This document shows, piece by piece, positions 27,924 through 37,500 of a DNA stretch of 41,360 nt (position 1 is the first letter of the stretch; every line of letters begins with the position of its first letter). The position numbers and the translations under genes were made by a program. This DNA is from an uncultured Spartobacteria bacterium (GTDB taxonomy: Bacteria > Verrucomicrobiota > Verrucomicrobiia > Chthoniobacterales > Chthoniobacteraceae): positions 1-41,360 of the forward strand of contig CAIURC010000220.1 in the NCBI GenBank assembly GCA_903901425.1, read 5' to 3'. The notes under the pieces are model-generated. The model worked only from the letters and a program-made list of their open reading frames with translations. It was not told where the DNA came from and made no database searches.

Positions 27924-30710
27924 TCAAAGCAGCGTGGCGGCATGCGCCAAGGCTTCCCCAATCTTACCCGGCTCTTTTCCTGCGCCCCGAGCCAGATCCG
28001 GCCGGCCCCCGCCTTTCCCACCGACAATCGGTGCAATCGCCTGGATGATTTTCCCGGCGGCAACTTTCGAGCCAAAATCCGGATGCACCGTGGCCGCCAG
28101 CGACACCTGCCCCCCGGAGGCGGTTGCAAGAACCGCCACGCCACGGAACTGGCCCTTGAGCAGTTCCGCCGCCGCCTGCAGATCTTCCCCAGAGCAGTTC
28201 GGAAGCTCGGCCGCCACAAACGGGATGCCGTTGATCTCGCGCGCCGTGGAAACCAGTTGCGCCGCTGCCTGGGCTGCCTGCTTTTTGCGGAGCGATTCCA
28301 CGGTTTTTTCCAAGTCCCGTTGCTGGAGCAGGAGGGAGTCCAAGCGTTTTTCAAGTTCGCCCAGAGGCGTCCCGAGTTTCGAGGCCAGAAGACGGAGTCG
28401 CTCCGATTCGGCGTGCGATACCCCGTAGGCGCTCATGCCCGTGACCGCTTCAATCCGGCGGACTCCGGCAGCAATCGCCGATTCGCTCAGGATCCGGAAC
28501 AGACCAATTTCGCCGGTGGCCCGCGCATGGGTGCCGGCGCAGAGCTCCATGGAATAGCCATCCAGCGCGTTCCGGGCCCCGCCGATTTGAACTACCCGGA
28601 CGGTGTCGCCGTATTTTTCGCCGAAGAACTGCATGATTTCGGGCCGGCCTTTGACTTCCGAGAACGGCACTTCCGTCCAGGAAACCGGCGCGTTTTCAAG
28701 AATCCGCTCATTAACCAGGCGTTCGATGTCCTGGATCTGGGAGGGGGAAAGGGCCTGGCTGTTGAAGTCGAACGTGAGTTTGTCCGGGCCAACAAACGAC
28801 CCCTTCTGGGAGGCATCAGCACTGACCACCTCGTGCAGCGCCCAGTGGAGGAGATGGGTCACGGTGTGATGGCGCTGGATGGCCGCCCGGCGTTCCCTGT
28901 CCACCGCCAGATGGATCCGGGTTCCCGGAACCGGAAGGTCGCCGGCCGCGTCTTTCGACAAGACATGGAGCCAGGTGTTCCCGCTTTTCTGCGTGGCCGC
29001 AATCGGCCAGGAGGAGCCCGCATCAGAAAGGAGGCCGGTGTCACCAACCTGGCCCCCCATCTCGGCGTAGCACACGCTCTGATCGAGCACGACAGCCGTC
29101 TGGTTCTTGAGCGCCACGACTTCGAGCACCCGGGCATCCGTCTGGAGCGCGTCGTATCCGAGGAACTGGGTGGGCGTGGTGGTCTCGATCTGGGAAAGCT
29201 CGATCACCTGCTTTTTCTGGGCCGCCCGGGCGCGGTCCCGCTGCTGTTGCATGAGGACTTCAAAGCCCGCCGTGTCCACGGACAGCCCTTTTTCGCGGGC
29301 CATCAGTTCGGTCAGATCCAGCGGAAATCCCTGCTCATCGTAGAGTTTGAACGCAAACGCGCCCGTGATCCGGCCCCGGGCAGTTCCAGTGGCAGCGCTG
29401 TCCCACTCGATCAGCAGGATTTTGTCATCTGCGACCGTGCCTTGCGGTTCTGAGGCGGATTTGGATTCAAACTGGGCAAGCGCATTCTCGAAAAGTGCGA
29501 TGCCCTTGTCCAAGGTCCGGTTGAAGGCTTCTTCCTCGGCGCGCAGAGTGGTTTTGACCGTGCCAATCTGAGTCCGGATTTCCGGAAACACATCGCCCAT
29601 GGTCCTGGCGAGGACATCGGCCAGTCTGTAGAAGAACGGTTCACGGAACCCGAGCGTGCGTCCGTAGCGGACGGCGCGCCGGAGGATCCGACGCAGGACG
29701 TAGTTCCGGTCCGTGTTGCCGGGAAGAATCCCGTCGGCAATCGCGAAACTCAGGGTGCGGATATGGTCGGCAATTACTCGGAAAGCGACATCTGCCCGTT
29801 CCTCAGGGGTGTCGCCCGTGGAACCCGGTTTGGGCAGGGTCGAGCCGTACTTGTGGCCGGAAAGCTTTTCGATCTCGTCGAACAGGGGCCGGAAGATGTC
29901 GGTTTCGTAGTTGGAGATCTTGGCGTTGGCGAAGTCGGTGAAGTTGCGGGTGCCCTGGATGATGGAGGCCACGCGTTCAAACCCCATGCCGGTGTCCACG
30001 TGCCGGGCCGGGAGCGGGGAGAACGATCCGTCCGGGTTGGCGTTGAACTGGATGAACACGAGGTTCCAGATCTCAATGCAGCGGGGGTCGCCGGCGTTGA
30101 CCAGACTGCCCCGGGTGTCCCCAGCCGGAGTCAGGTCCACATGGAGTTCCGAGCACGGACCGCACGGGCCGGTGTCGCCCATCATCCAGAAATTGTCCTT
30201 CTTGTTCCCGTTGACGATGTGCACGGCGGGATCCAACCCGACTGCCCGGAATTTTTCCGCCCAGAAATCCCAGGCCTCCTGGTCAAACGCGCTGGGGTCG
30301 CCCTTGGAATGGTCCGGGTTGTAGACCGTGGCGTAGACGCGGTTGGCCGGAAACTTCCAGCGGTTGACCACCAGTTCCCATGCCCACGCAATGGCTTCTT
30401 TTTTGAAGTAATCGCCAAAAGACCAGTTCCCCAGCATCTCGAAAAAGGTGTGGTGGTAGGTGTCCAGTCCCACGTCATCGAGGTCGTTGTGTTTCCCGCC
30501 GGCCCGGATGCATTTCTGTGTGTCTGCCGCCCGGCCCGGGCTGTAGGGACACTGAATCTGCCCAAGGAAGATGGGCACAAACTGGTTCATGCCCGCGTTG
30601 GTAAACAGCAGGTTGGGGGAGTCCGGCATCAGGCTGGAGGACGACACCACGCTGTGTTGCTGGGAACGGAAGAACTCAAGGAAAGACTGGCGGATTTCGG
30701 CGCTGTTCAT
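27924..30710 (-). CDS. alaS: Alanine--tRNA ligase
   Basis: A 928-residue class II synthetase that charges tRNA-Ala and edits mischarged Ser/Gly. Catalytic domain: MNSAEIRQSFLEFFRSQQHS, FTNAGMNQFVPIFLG, TQKCIRAGGKHNDLDDVG, HHTFFEMLGNWSFGDYFKKE and GMGFERVASIIQG. The editing domain holds the zinc ligands in QRHHTVTHLLHWALHEV and ELCAGTHARATGEIG. The C-Ala domain closes with VGGKGGGRPDLARGAGK. The open frame runs on to 31091, but the family start places translation at ATG 30710. It is divergent from xth across 130 bases. Slightly longer than common bacterial AlaS, through small insertions. Confidence 0.98.
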   Translation of the reverse strand: MNSAEIRQSFLEFFRSQQHSVVSSSSLMPDSPNLLFTNAGMNQFVPIFLGQIQCPYSPGRAADTQKCIRAGGKHNDLDDVGLDTYHHTFFEMLGNWSFGDYFKKEAIAWAWELVVNRWKFPANRVYATVYNPDHSKGDPSAFDQEAWDFWAEKFRAVGLDPAVHIVNGNKKDNFWMMGDTGPCGPCSELHVDLTPAGDTRGSLVNAGDPRCIEIWNLVFIQFNANPDGSFSPLPARHVDTGMGFERVASIIQGTRNFTDFANAKISNYETDIFRPLFDEIEKLSGHKYGSTLPKPGSTGDTPEERADVAFRVIADHIRTLSFAIADGILPGNTDRNYVLRRILRRAVRYGRTLGFREPFFYRLADVLARTMGDVFPEIRTQIGTVKTTLRAEEEAFNRTLDKGIALFENALAQFESKSASEPQGTVADDKILLIEWDSAATGTARGRITGAFAFKLYDEQGFPLDLTELMAREKGLSVDTAGFEVLMQQQRDRARAAQKKQVIELSQIETTTPTQFLGYDALQTDARVLEVVALKNQTAVVLDQSVCYAEMGGQVGDTGLLSDAGSSWPIAATQKSGNTWLHVLSKDAAGDLPVPGTRIHLAVDRERRAAIQRHHTVTHLLHWALHEVVSADASQKGSFVGPDKLTFDFNSQALSPSQIQDIERLVNERILENAPVSWTEVPFSEVKGRPEIMQFFGEKYGDTVRVVQIGGARNALDGYSMELCAGTHARATGEIGLFRILSESAIAAGVRRIEAVTGMSAYGVSHAESERLRLLASKLGTPLGELEKRLDSLLLQQRDLEKTVESLRKKQAAQAAAQLVSTAREINGIPFVAAELPNCSGEDLQAAAELLKGQFRGVAVLATASGGQVSLAATVHPDFGSKVAAGKIIQAIAPIVGGKGGGRPDLARGAGKEPGKIGEALAHAATLL

Positions 30711-30840
30711 GGGACGTGGCTGGCTTCTGGAAAAAACGGGGAAATTAGCGGGCAACCGCCAAAGGTAAAGCACCGGGAACGGACCAAACCCGGCCGGGTC
30801 AGGGGATTTTTCTGGTCCTTGCCCAAACCAACGGTTCCCA

Positions 30841-31602
30841 ATGGCGGGAATGAAACTGGTATCCTGGAACGTGAACGGGTTGCGCGCCGTGTTGCGGAAA
30901 AACTTTCTGACCTTTCTGGAGGCGGAGAATCCGGACATCCTCTGTTTGCAGGAAACCAAGGCTCTTCCCGGGGAGGTGGAACCGGTCTGGCCGCAGGAGT
31001 ACCGGGCGTTCTGGAATCCAGCGGAGCGCAAGGGGTACTCAGGGACCATGGTGCTGACCCGGCTGGAACCGGTCCGGGCCTGGAACGGCATTGGCGCTCC
31101 CGAGCACGACTCCGAGGGGCGGGTATTGACGCTCGATTTTGGGGATTACTTTCTGGTGAACATCTATGTGCCGAACTCCAAGCGGGACTTGAGCCGACTG
31201 GGGTACCGCCAGGAATGGGACCGTGCGTTGCTGGGGTATTTGAAGGGGTTGGAGGCGGAAAAACCGGTGGTCTGGTGCGGGGATTTGAACGTGGCCCACA
31301 CCGAACTCGATCTTGCCCGGCCCAAACAAAACACCAAGACCCACGGGTTCACGGCAGAGGAACGGGCAGGCTTTGACGGGTTTGTCGGCGCGGGATTTGT
31401 GGACACCTTCCGGGAGTTCGAACAGGGCGGTGGCCATTACACTTGGTGGAGCCAGATGGGCGGTGCGCGCGCCCGAAACATCGGGTGGCGGATCGATTAC
31501 TTTCTGGTTTCCCAATCCCTGCGCGGCCGGCTCCGGGGAGCGTTCATCCGGCCCGAGATCACGGGTTCGGACCATTGCCCCGTCGGAATCCACATTGAGT
31601 AG
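30841..31602 (+). CDS. xth: Exodeoxyribonuclease III (AP endonuclease)
   Basis: A 253-residue Mg-dependent nuclease of the EEP family that cuts DNA at abasic sites and degrades 3' ends. The catalytic set is complete: LVSWNVNGLRAVLRKNF, ILCLQETKALPGEVE with the metal Glu, NIYVPNSKRDLSRLGYRQEW, VWCGDLNVAHTELDLARPK, RIDYFLVSQSL and GSDHCPVGIHIE with the Asp-His pair. The ATG at 30841 or the one at 30850 could be used. It is a single gene, divergent from alaS. Confidence 0.96.
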   Translation: MAGMKLVSWNVNGLRAVLRKNFLTFLEAENPDILCLQETKALPGEVEPVWPQEYRAFWNPAERKGYSGTMVLTRLEPVRAWNGIGAPEHDSEGRVLTLDFGDYFLVNIYVPNSKRDLSRLGYRQEWDRALLGYLKGLEAEKPVVWCGDLNVAHTELDLARPKQNTKTHGFTAEERAGFDGFVGAGFVDTFREFEQGGGHYTWWSQMGGARARNIGWRIDYFLVSQSLRGRLRGAFIRPEITGSDHCPVGIHIE

Positions 31603-31710
31603 GGCAACACAAAAGGGTGAAACCGCCGGAGTTGCCGGACTTCGCAGGACCCGCTAAGACACCCAGCGGCCCCCGGTTCAATGCCGCCCCCGGGAGCCGT
31701 CCTCCCAGAA

Positions 31711-34104
31711 ATGCGCTTTTCTTCAACAAGTCCGGTTTTGCTGCTGCCCATCCTTGCCGGGTTTTTCCTGTCGGCATCCGTCGTTTTTGGGAAACCACAG
31801 AAGCCTGGCGCTTCAGACCGCTACCAGAAAGAGATCCAACCGATTCTGGAGGAGTACTGCTACGACTGCCACGGCGAGGGCCGGAAAAAAGGCGGGCTGT
31901 CCCTCGACGGCGATGGCGCGTTCTCCGACACCAAACACTGGTACGCCATTTGGAAAAACCTCCAGACCCAGATGATGCCGCCTTCCGAAAAGGCTCAGCC
32001 CAGCCCGGAAAAACGGACGGCATTGCTGCGCTGGATCGAAAAAGAGGTCTTCCGGCTCGATGCCGCCAACCCCGATCCGGGCAGGGTCACCATCCGGCGC
32101 TTGAACCGGGAGGAATACAAGAACTCGGTTCTGGACCTCCTTGGCGTTCAGTTTGACACCGCAGAGGCTTTTCCCCCCGACGACACCGGGTACGGATTCG
32201 ATACCGTGGGCGATGTGCTCGCGGTTTCGCCCCTCCTGCTGGAGCGGTACCTGCAGGCTGCAACCGAGGTGGCCCGCAAGGCCGCCGTCGAAAGCGGGCC
32301 CCGGATCCCCTCCACCGTGGTCACCCCATGGGAATGGGTTTCCCCAGACGGCAAAAAACGGCCGGTGAGCAGCGCCCAGGTGCCCTTTGCCGATACCGCA
32401 CGCTCGGTCCGCTATTTTCCTGCGCCTCCAGCCAAGGGGCGGTACCGGGTCACCGCCTCGTTCCGGGTCACCGGAAGCGCGGAAGCCACCGACAACACCG
32501 TCCGCGTGGTGATGCGACTGGGCAAAGGCGCAGAAGGGGGGAAGGGCGACCCGGAAGTGGCCGCCGGAAAGCTCGGGTGGGAGTTCAAAAAGGAACTGGT
32601 GGTGGAATCCGAGGTCGAGGTCGAGCCAGGCGGCCAGCGCTGCCTCTCGGTCGAACTGACTCCGGACCAAGCGCCCCGGGAGGGCCAGCGCGTCCTCAGC
32701 GCGCAATTGATGCTGGTCACTCTGACCGGGCCGCTGGACGGAAGCCACATGGAATACGGGCCGAGTTACCGCCGGGTGTTTCTGGACGGCCCGCCCCCGG
32801 AAGGTGCCGCCGAAAAAAGCGCTTACCGTCGCAAAATTCTGGAGCACCTTGCGTATCGTGCCTACCGGCGTCCCGTGGATGCGCGGGCCGTGGACCGGTT
32901 GGTCAAGGTGGCTGAAGCCGGTGAAAAAGAGGCGGGCGGCCGGTTCGACGAAGGCATCGCGCGGGGCTTGGTGGCGATTCTGGGGTCGCCGCGGTTCCTG
33001 TTCCGGGCAGAAATCCAGCCCGAACCCAACAACCCCGGCAAGGTCGTTCCGGTGGACGAGTACGCGCTGGCTTCCCGGCTTTCGTACTTTCTGTGGAGTT
33101 CGTTGCCGGACGGCGAGTTGTTGAAGGAGGCAGCGGCCGGCACGTTGCGGAAAAACTTGAGGAAACAGGTGGGCCGGATGCTGGCCGACGCCCGGGTGTC
33201 CCGCTTTGTGGACAATTTTGTGGGCCAATGGCTCCAGAGCCGCGATGTCCTTGGGGCCAACATCGAGTTGTACCCGATTTTCGGGGAAAAACCGCCGGAC
33301 TTCGGCCAGATCCGCGCCGCCATGAAGGAGGAGACCGAGGAACTCTTCGCCCATGTTCTCCGGGAAAAACTGCCCCTGGTCGAACTGCTCACCGCCCGGT
33401 ACGCGTTCCTGAATGAAAAACTCGCCAAGTTTTACGGGATCGACGGGGTGCAGGGTGCCCAGATCCGCCGGGTCGACCTGCCCGAGGGGAGTCCGCGTCT
33501 GGGTGGCATCCTGACCCAGGGCACCACGCTTCTGGTCACCTCCAACCCCACCCGGACCTCGCCGGTCAAACGCGGTTTGTTCATCCTCGACAACCTGCTC
33601 GGATCCCCGCCGCCTCCTCCGCCGGCCAATGTTCCCCAGCTCGAGGCAGTGAAAAAGCGTGGCTCAAAACTCACCATGCGCGAGGCCATGGAATTGCACC
33701 GCAAGGAACCGCTCTGCGCCTCCTGTCATGCCCGCATGGATCCGCTCGGGTTGGCGTTGGAAAACTTCACCCCCGCCGGGAATTACCGGGACAAGGACGG
33801 CGACAAACCCGTTGAGACCGCCGGAAAACTCATCACCGGCGAGTCTTTCGGGACGCCCACCGAACTGGCACGCGTCATCGCAACCGCCCGGAGTGAGGAC
33901 TTTTACCGGTGCGTAGCCGAGAAACTTCTGACCTACGCCCTAGGCCGAGGCATGGAGTACTATGACACCGTCACGGTGGCTGGCATTGTCGAGCAGTTCA
34001 AAAAAGAGCAGGGCACGCTCCGGGCCTTGGTGGATGCGGTGGTCGAATCCGCCCCGTTCCAGAAACGGCGCGGCGACGGCACACGCCTCGCCGGCGGAAA
34101 CTGA
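31711..34104 (+). CDS. Secreted DUF1587/DUF1592/DUF1588/DUF1585 cytochrome-like protein
   Basis: A protein of about 797 residues with a signal peptide (MRFSSTSPVLLLPILAGFFL). An ATG ten codons earlier (31681) is in frame but would spoil the signal. A planctomycete-type cytochrome c motif CYDCH is at residues 50-54. The usual module chain follows: RLNREEYKNSVLDLLGV (DUF1587), RAYRRPVDARAVDRLVKVAE (DUF1595), YALASRLSYFLWSSLPDGEL (DUF1592), RLGGILTQGTTLLVTSNPTR, then TSPVKRGLFILDNLLG (DUF1588), a second CASCH heme motif at 669-673, and RCVAEKLLTYALGRGMEYYD (DUF1585). Family members are large periplasmic proteins of Planctomycetes and Verrucomicrobia with unproven function, normally followed by a DUF1552 partner gene. 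No such partner is present here; a palindromic repeat follows. Confidence 0.9.
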   Translation: MRFSSTSPVLLLPILAGFFLSASVVFGKPQKPGASDRYQKEIQPILEEYCYDCHGEGRKKGGLSLDGDGAFSDTKHWYAIWKNLQTQMMPPSEKAQPSPEKRTALLRWIEKEVFRLDAANPDPGRVTIRRLNREEYKNSVLDLLGVQFDTAEAFPPDDTGYGFDTVGDVLAVSPLLLERYLQAATEVARKAAVESGPRIPSTVVTPWEWVSPDGKKRPVSSAQVPFADTARSVRYFPAPPAKGRYRVTASFRVTGSAEATDNTVRVVMRLGKGAEGGKGDPEVAAGKLGWEFKKELVVESEVEVEPGGQRCLSVELTPDQAPREGQRVLSAQLMLVTLTGPLDGSHMEYGPSYRRVFLDGPPPEGAAEKSAYRRKILEHLAYRAYRRPVDARAVDRLVKVAEAGEKEAGGRFDEGIARGLVAILGSPRFLFRAEIQPEPNNPGKVVPVDEYALASRLSYFLWSSLPDGELLKEAAAGTLRKNLRKQVGRMLADARVSRFVDNFVGQWLQSRDVLGANIELYPIFGEKPPDFGQIRAAMKEETEELFAHVLREKLPLVELLTARYAFLNEKLAKFYGIDGVQGAQIRRVDLPEGSPRLGGILTQGTTLLVTSNPTRTSPVKRGLFILDNLLGSPPPPPPANVPQLEAVKKRGSKLTMREAMELHRKEPLCASCHARMDPLGLALENFTPAGNYRDKDGDKPVETAGKLITGESFGTPTELARVIATARSEDFYRCVAEKLLTYALGRGMEYYDTVTVAGIVEQFKKEQGTLRALVDAVVESAPFQKRRGDGTRLAGGN

Positions 34105-34525
34105 ACGCGTCTGGCTTTCCGGTTCCCGGAGGGAACCCAGCCGTTAGCCGGTGTGTGGCGCGAAGCGCCACCACCGGAAAGCGTTTTTCAAAAGGCACGA
34201 TCCCGGAGGGATCGAAGAGGCCGCCCTCAAAACGGGAGCAAAGATCGGCGGGTTTTTCCCCCCACCGCCGCCCACCGTTTACCAAACCCCCGCATCTGTT
34301 GGCGCCCGCCCAATCGTTTTCTTGCGTACCAACCGGGGGCCGCGTCCCAGGTCCGACTGCCGGCGGCGTTCCCTTTAAAGACGGGAAGATTCTGGGCCCG
34401 CAATGGCTCTGTTCCAAAACCGCGGCCTTGCCAACCGGGTCTTCCGTGTGTCCTTTTCTCGTGTCCAGATCCGGACCGAACGCCCCGCTCCATCCCGACC
34501 GCCATTCTCACCGCCCCTCATTCTC
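34105..34525. other. Intergenic stretch before the glycosyltransferase cluster
   Basis: No supported gene. It starts with the palindromic repeat copy 2 (34119-34214). The remainder, up to the start at 34526, is GC-rich with C-runs, is open in one frame by chance, and would hold the promoter of the glycosyltransferase genes; I cannot point to a convincing -35/-10 pair. Confidence 0.5.
34119..34214 (+). repeat. Triple-palindrome intergenic repeat, copy 2
   Basis: Three hairpins in a row: GGTTCCCGGAGGGAACC (34121-34137), a central GGTGTGTGGCGCGAAGCGCC hairpin block with GAA loop extending to CACCACCGG (34149-34177), and CGATCCCGGAGGGATCG (34198-34214), with a T-rich spacer between the second and third. 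Copy 1 at 6281-6375 has the same order on the opposite strand. This copy is the better preserved one. Confidence 0.8.
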
Positions 34526-37500
34526 ATGCCCAAAGTAGGACCAGATCTCGAAAAACTCGTGCTGGAAGGGGTTCAGCTCCAGGGCGCCGGACGTGTGGAC
34601 GAAGCCCGAAAGGCGTTTGATCAAGCGCTCAAGCTCGATTCCAAACACGCTGTTGCTCTCTATTCACTCGCCGCCATTCATCTCAACTTGGGCAACGCCT
34701 CCAAGGGACTCGACTTCGCCAAACGCTGCGTCCGAAGCGCCCCCGCAGCCGGCCTGTCCTGGTTCATTCAAGGAATGGCGTTGAAGGTCACTGGCCGGCT
34801 CTCCGAGGCGGAGGAAAGTTTCGCCCGGGCCCTCGCGATTGATCCCAACCACGTCGAGGCCCTTATGGAAACCGGGGTCCTGCTCATGGCCCGGAACGAA
34901 CCTGCCCGCGCGCTCTCCCAGTTCGAACGGGTGCTCGCGCTCCAACCCGGACACGCCTTAGCCGCCAAACACCGCGACACCCTGAAGTCCGGGCTCCCTG
35001 CTGCCAGCGAGCCCCCCATGGACCGCGTCCTGCGCGGACTCCAGCTCCAGGGCGAAGGCCGGGTCCAAGAGGCCCAGGCGGTGTTCCGCGAGATCGTGGC
35101 CACGCACCCGCGCCATTTCATCTCCCTGTATTCGCTTGCAGCCATGTCCCTGAACGAGGGCCGGGCGCAGGACGGTTTGGAGTACGCGCAACGCTGTCTC
35201 GATGCCGAGCCGGGGCACGCCTTTGCATGGTACATCTGCGGCTGCGCCTACAAGGCGCTCCGGCAGTTTCCAGAGTCGCTCACTCACCTCGACCGCGCAC
35301 TCCAGATCCAGCCCAACTACAAGGAGGCCTACTTCGAACGCGGCATCCTGTTCGGCGAACTCAAGGATTACTACCAGTCCCTGGCCATGTTCGAGAAAGT
35401 CATCGAGCTGGATCCTGTCCACAGGTTGGGCCTGCTCAACGCCGCCACCTCCCTCACCATCGTCAAACGGAACGCCGACGGCGCGGCGATGTTCGAACGC
35501 CTCCTCGCCGTCGATCCCGAACACGATTACGCCCTTTCCCAACTCAACCACGCCCGGCTCCACGGCTGCGACTGGCGCGATTTCCATGCCAATCGCGCCA
35601 CCATCATCGAACGCGTCCGGCAGGGGAAACGGGCTGCCAAATCGCTCTCGTTCCTCGCCATCTCCGACTCGCCCGAGGACCAGTGGATCTGCGCAAAAAC
35701 GTTCACCGCACAGGCTTATCCATCCCAGAAAACCCATTTCTGGAACGGCGAAAAATACCGGCACGCTCGGATCCGGATCGGCTACGTTTCTCCGGATCTC
35801 CGCGAACATCCCGTGGGCCACCTCATGGCCGGCGTGTTTGAGTGCCACGACAAAAGCCGGTACGAACTCCACGCGTTCTCCCTCGGAGTCGATGACCGCG
35901 GCGTTCTCCGCAGCCGGTTCATGGCGGCCTGCGACCAGTTCCATGATGTCCGCGGACGCAGTTCCCGCGAGATCGCCCAGTTGATCCGGGAATCCGAGAT
36001 CGACCTCGTCGTCGATCTCGCCGGTCCCACCATGGACGCACAGCCCGACATCTTTGCGTTCCGGCCCGCTCCCATCCAGGTCATGTACCTCGGGTACCCC
36101 GGCACCAGCGGCGCGGATTACTTCGATTACCTGCTCGCCGACGAAACGGTGGTGCCCGACGAAAGCCGGAAATTTTACTCGGAGGAAGTCATCGCGCTTC
36201 CCGGGTGTTACCTGCCCACCGACGCCACCGTGAAAGTCGCCGAACGGACACCGACCCGGTCCGAAATGCTGCTTCCGGAACAGGGGTTCGTGTTCTGTTC
36301 TTTCAACCACGATTACAAGATCAACCCCGACGTTTTTGATGTCTGGATGCGGATTTTGAAACGCGTGGAGGGCAGTGTCCTGTGGTTGATGAAACTCAAC
36401 GAGGCCGCTGAAAACAACCTCCGCAAAGAGGCCGAGGCCCGCGGGGTTTCCGCCAGCCGCCTCATCTTTGCCACTCGGGTTCCCGCTGTGGAGGATCATC
36501 TGGCGCGGTACCGCCTTGCCGGCCTGTTCCTCGACACCACCCCCTATAACGCGCACACCACCGCCACCGACGCCATGCGGGCCGGACTCCCCGTCCTCAC
36601 CGTGGAGGGCAAAAGTTTCCAGAGCCGCGTCGCCACCAGCATCCTGCGGACCGTTGGCATGCCGCAACTGGCGGTTCCCAGTCTTGCCGAGTACGAGGAC
36701 CTCGCCGTCGCACTCGCCCATGATCCCATCCGGCTCGCTGCGCTCAAACAGGAGCTGCAGGAAAAACTCAAAACCTCCTCGCTGCTCGATACCCCGCTCA
36801 TCACCCGCCGGATCGAGGCCGCATTCGAACAGATGCTGGCACGGGGCGGGAAAAAAGTGGCGGATCCAGCTCCCGTGGATCTTCCTTCGGCTCCGTCGAT
36901 TCCCGGGAGGGTCGAACGCGCAACCGACCCCGTGCCGGTGGCGGTTGCCCCTCCGCAACCCCGGATCGAAATCGGCCGCGGGCCGCGCAAGATTCTCGTG
37001 GCGGGTTGCGCACGGGATTGCGGTAAACATTTGCCGCGGATTTTTGAAAACCTGCGTGCACTGGCACCGGCAGTGGGCGAACTCGCGTTGCTGTTTGCCG
37101 AGAACGATTCCCGGGACGACACCGTGGCGGTGCTCCAGGCGCAGGCTTCCCAGTGGCCGGCTTTTCAGGTGGTGCCGCTGGGCGCCGTTGAAACGAGGCT
37201 GCCTCAGCGGACCGTCCGTATCGCCCATGCCCGGAACGTCCTGCTCGAGTGGGCCAGACAATGGCGCGGAGTCGAGCAGTACCAGTACGTGATGCTCATG
37301 GACCTGGACGATGTGGCCGTCCGCCCCCTGGACACGCGGGCCCTCCTGCAGACTCTGGATTTCCTCGATGCCTCAGACCGCGCCGTGGCGGGGTTCGCCA
37401 ACCAACTCGGCCTCTACTACGACATGTGGGCGTTGCGTCATCCGCACCATTGTCCCGTCGATATTTGGGAAGCGGCTCTGGATCACCAAAACGCGCACGG

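Noticed and set aside
30711-31091. In-frame N-terminal extension of alaS
   Set aside because: AlaS starts at MNSAEIRQSF; the extension overlaps xth on the other strand and has no similarity to the family.
31813-33354. 513-codon antisense frame over the DUF1592-type protein
   Set aside because: Shadow frame with no motif, opposite a well-supported gene.
34958-37261. 767-codon antisense open frame over the three-domain glycosyltransferase
   Set aside because: Long antisense frames are expected with G/C at third positions; the translation has no domain or start context, while the forward strand has clear TPR and GT41 motifs.
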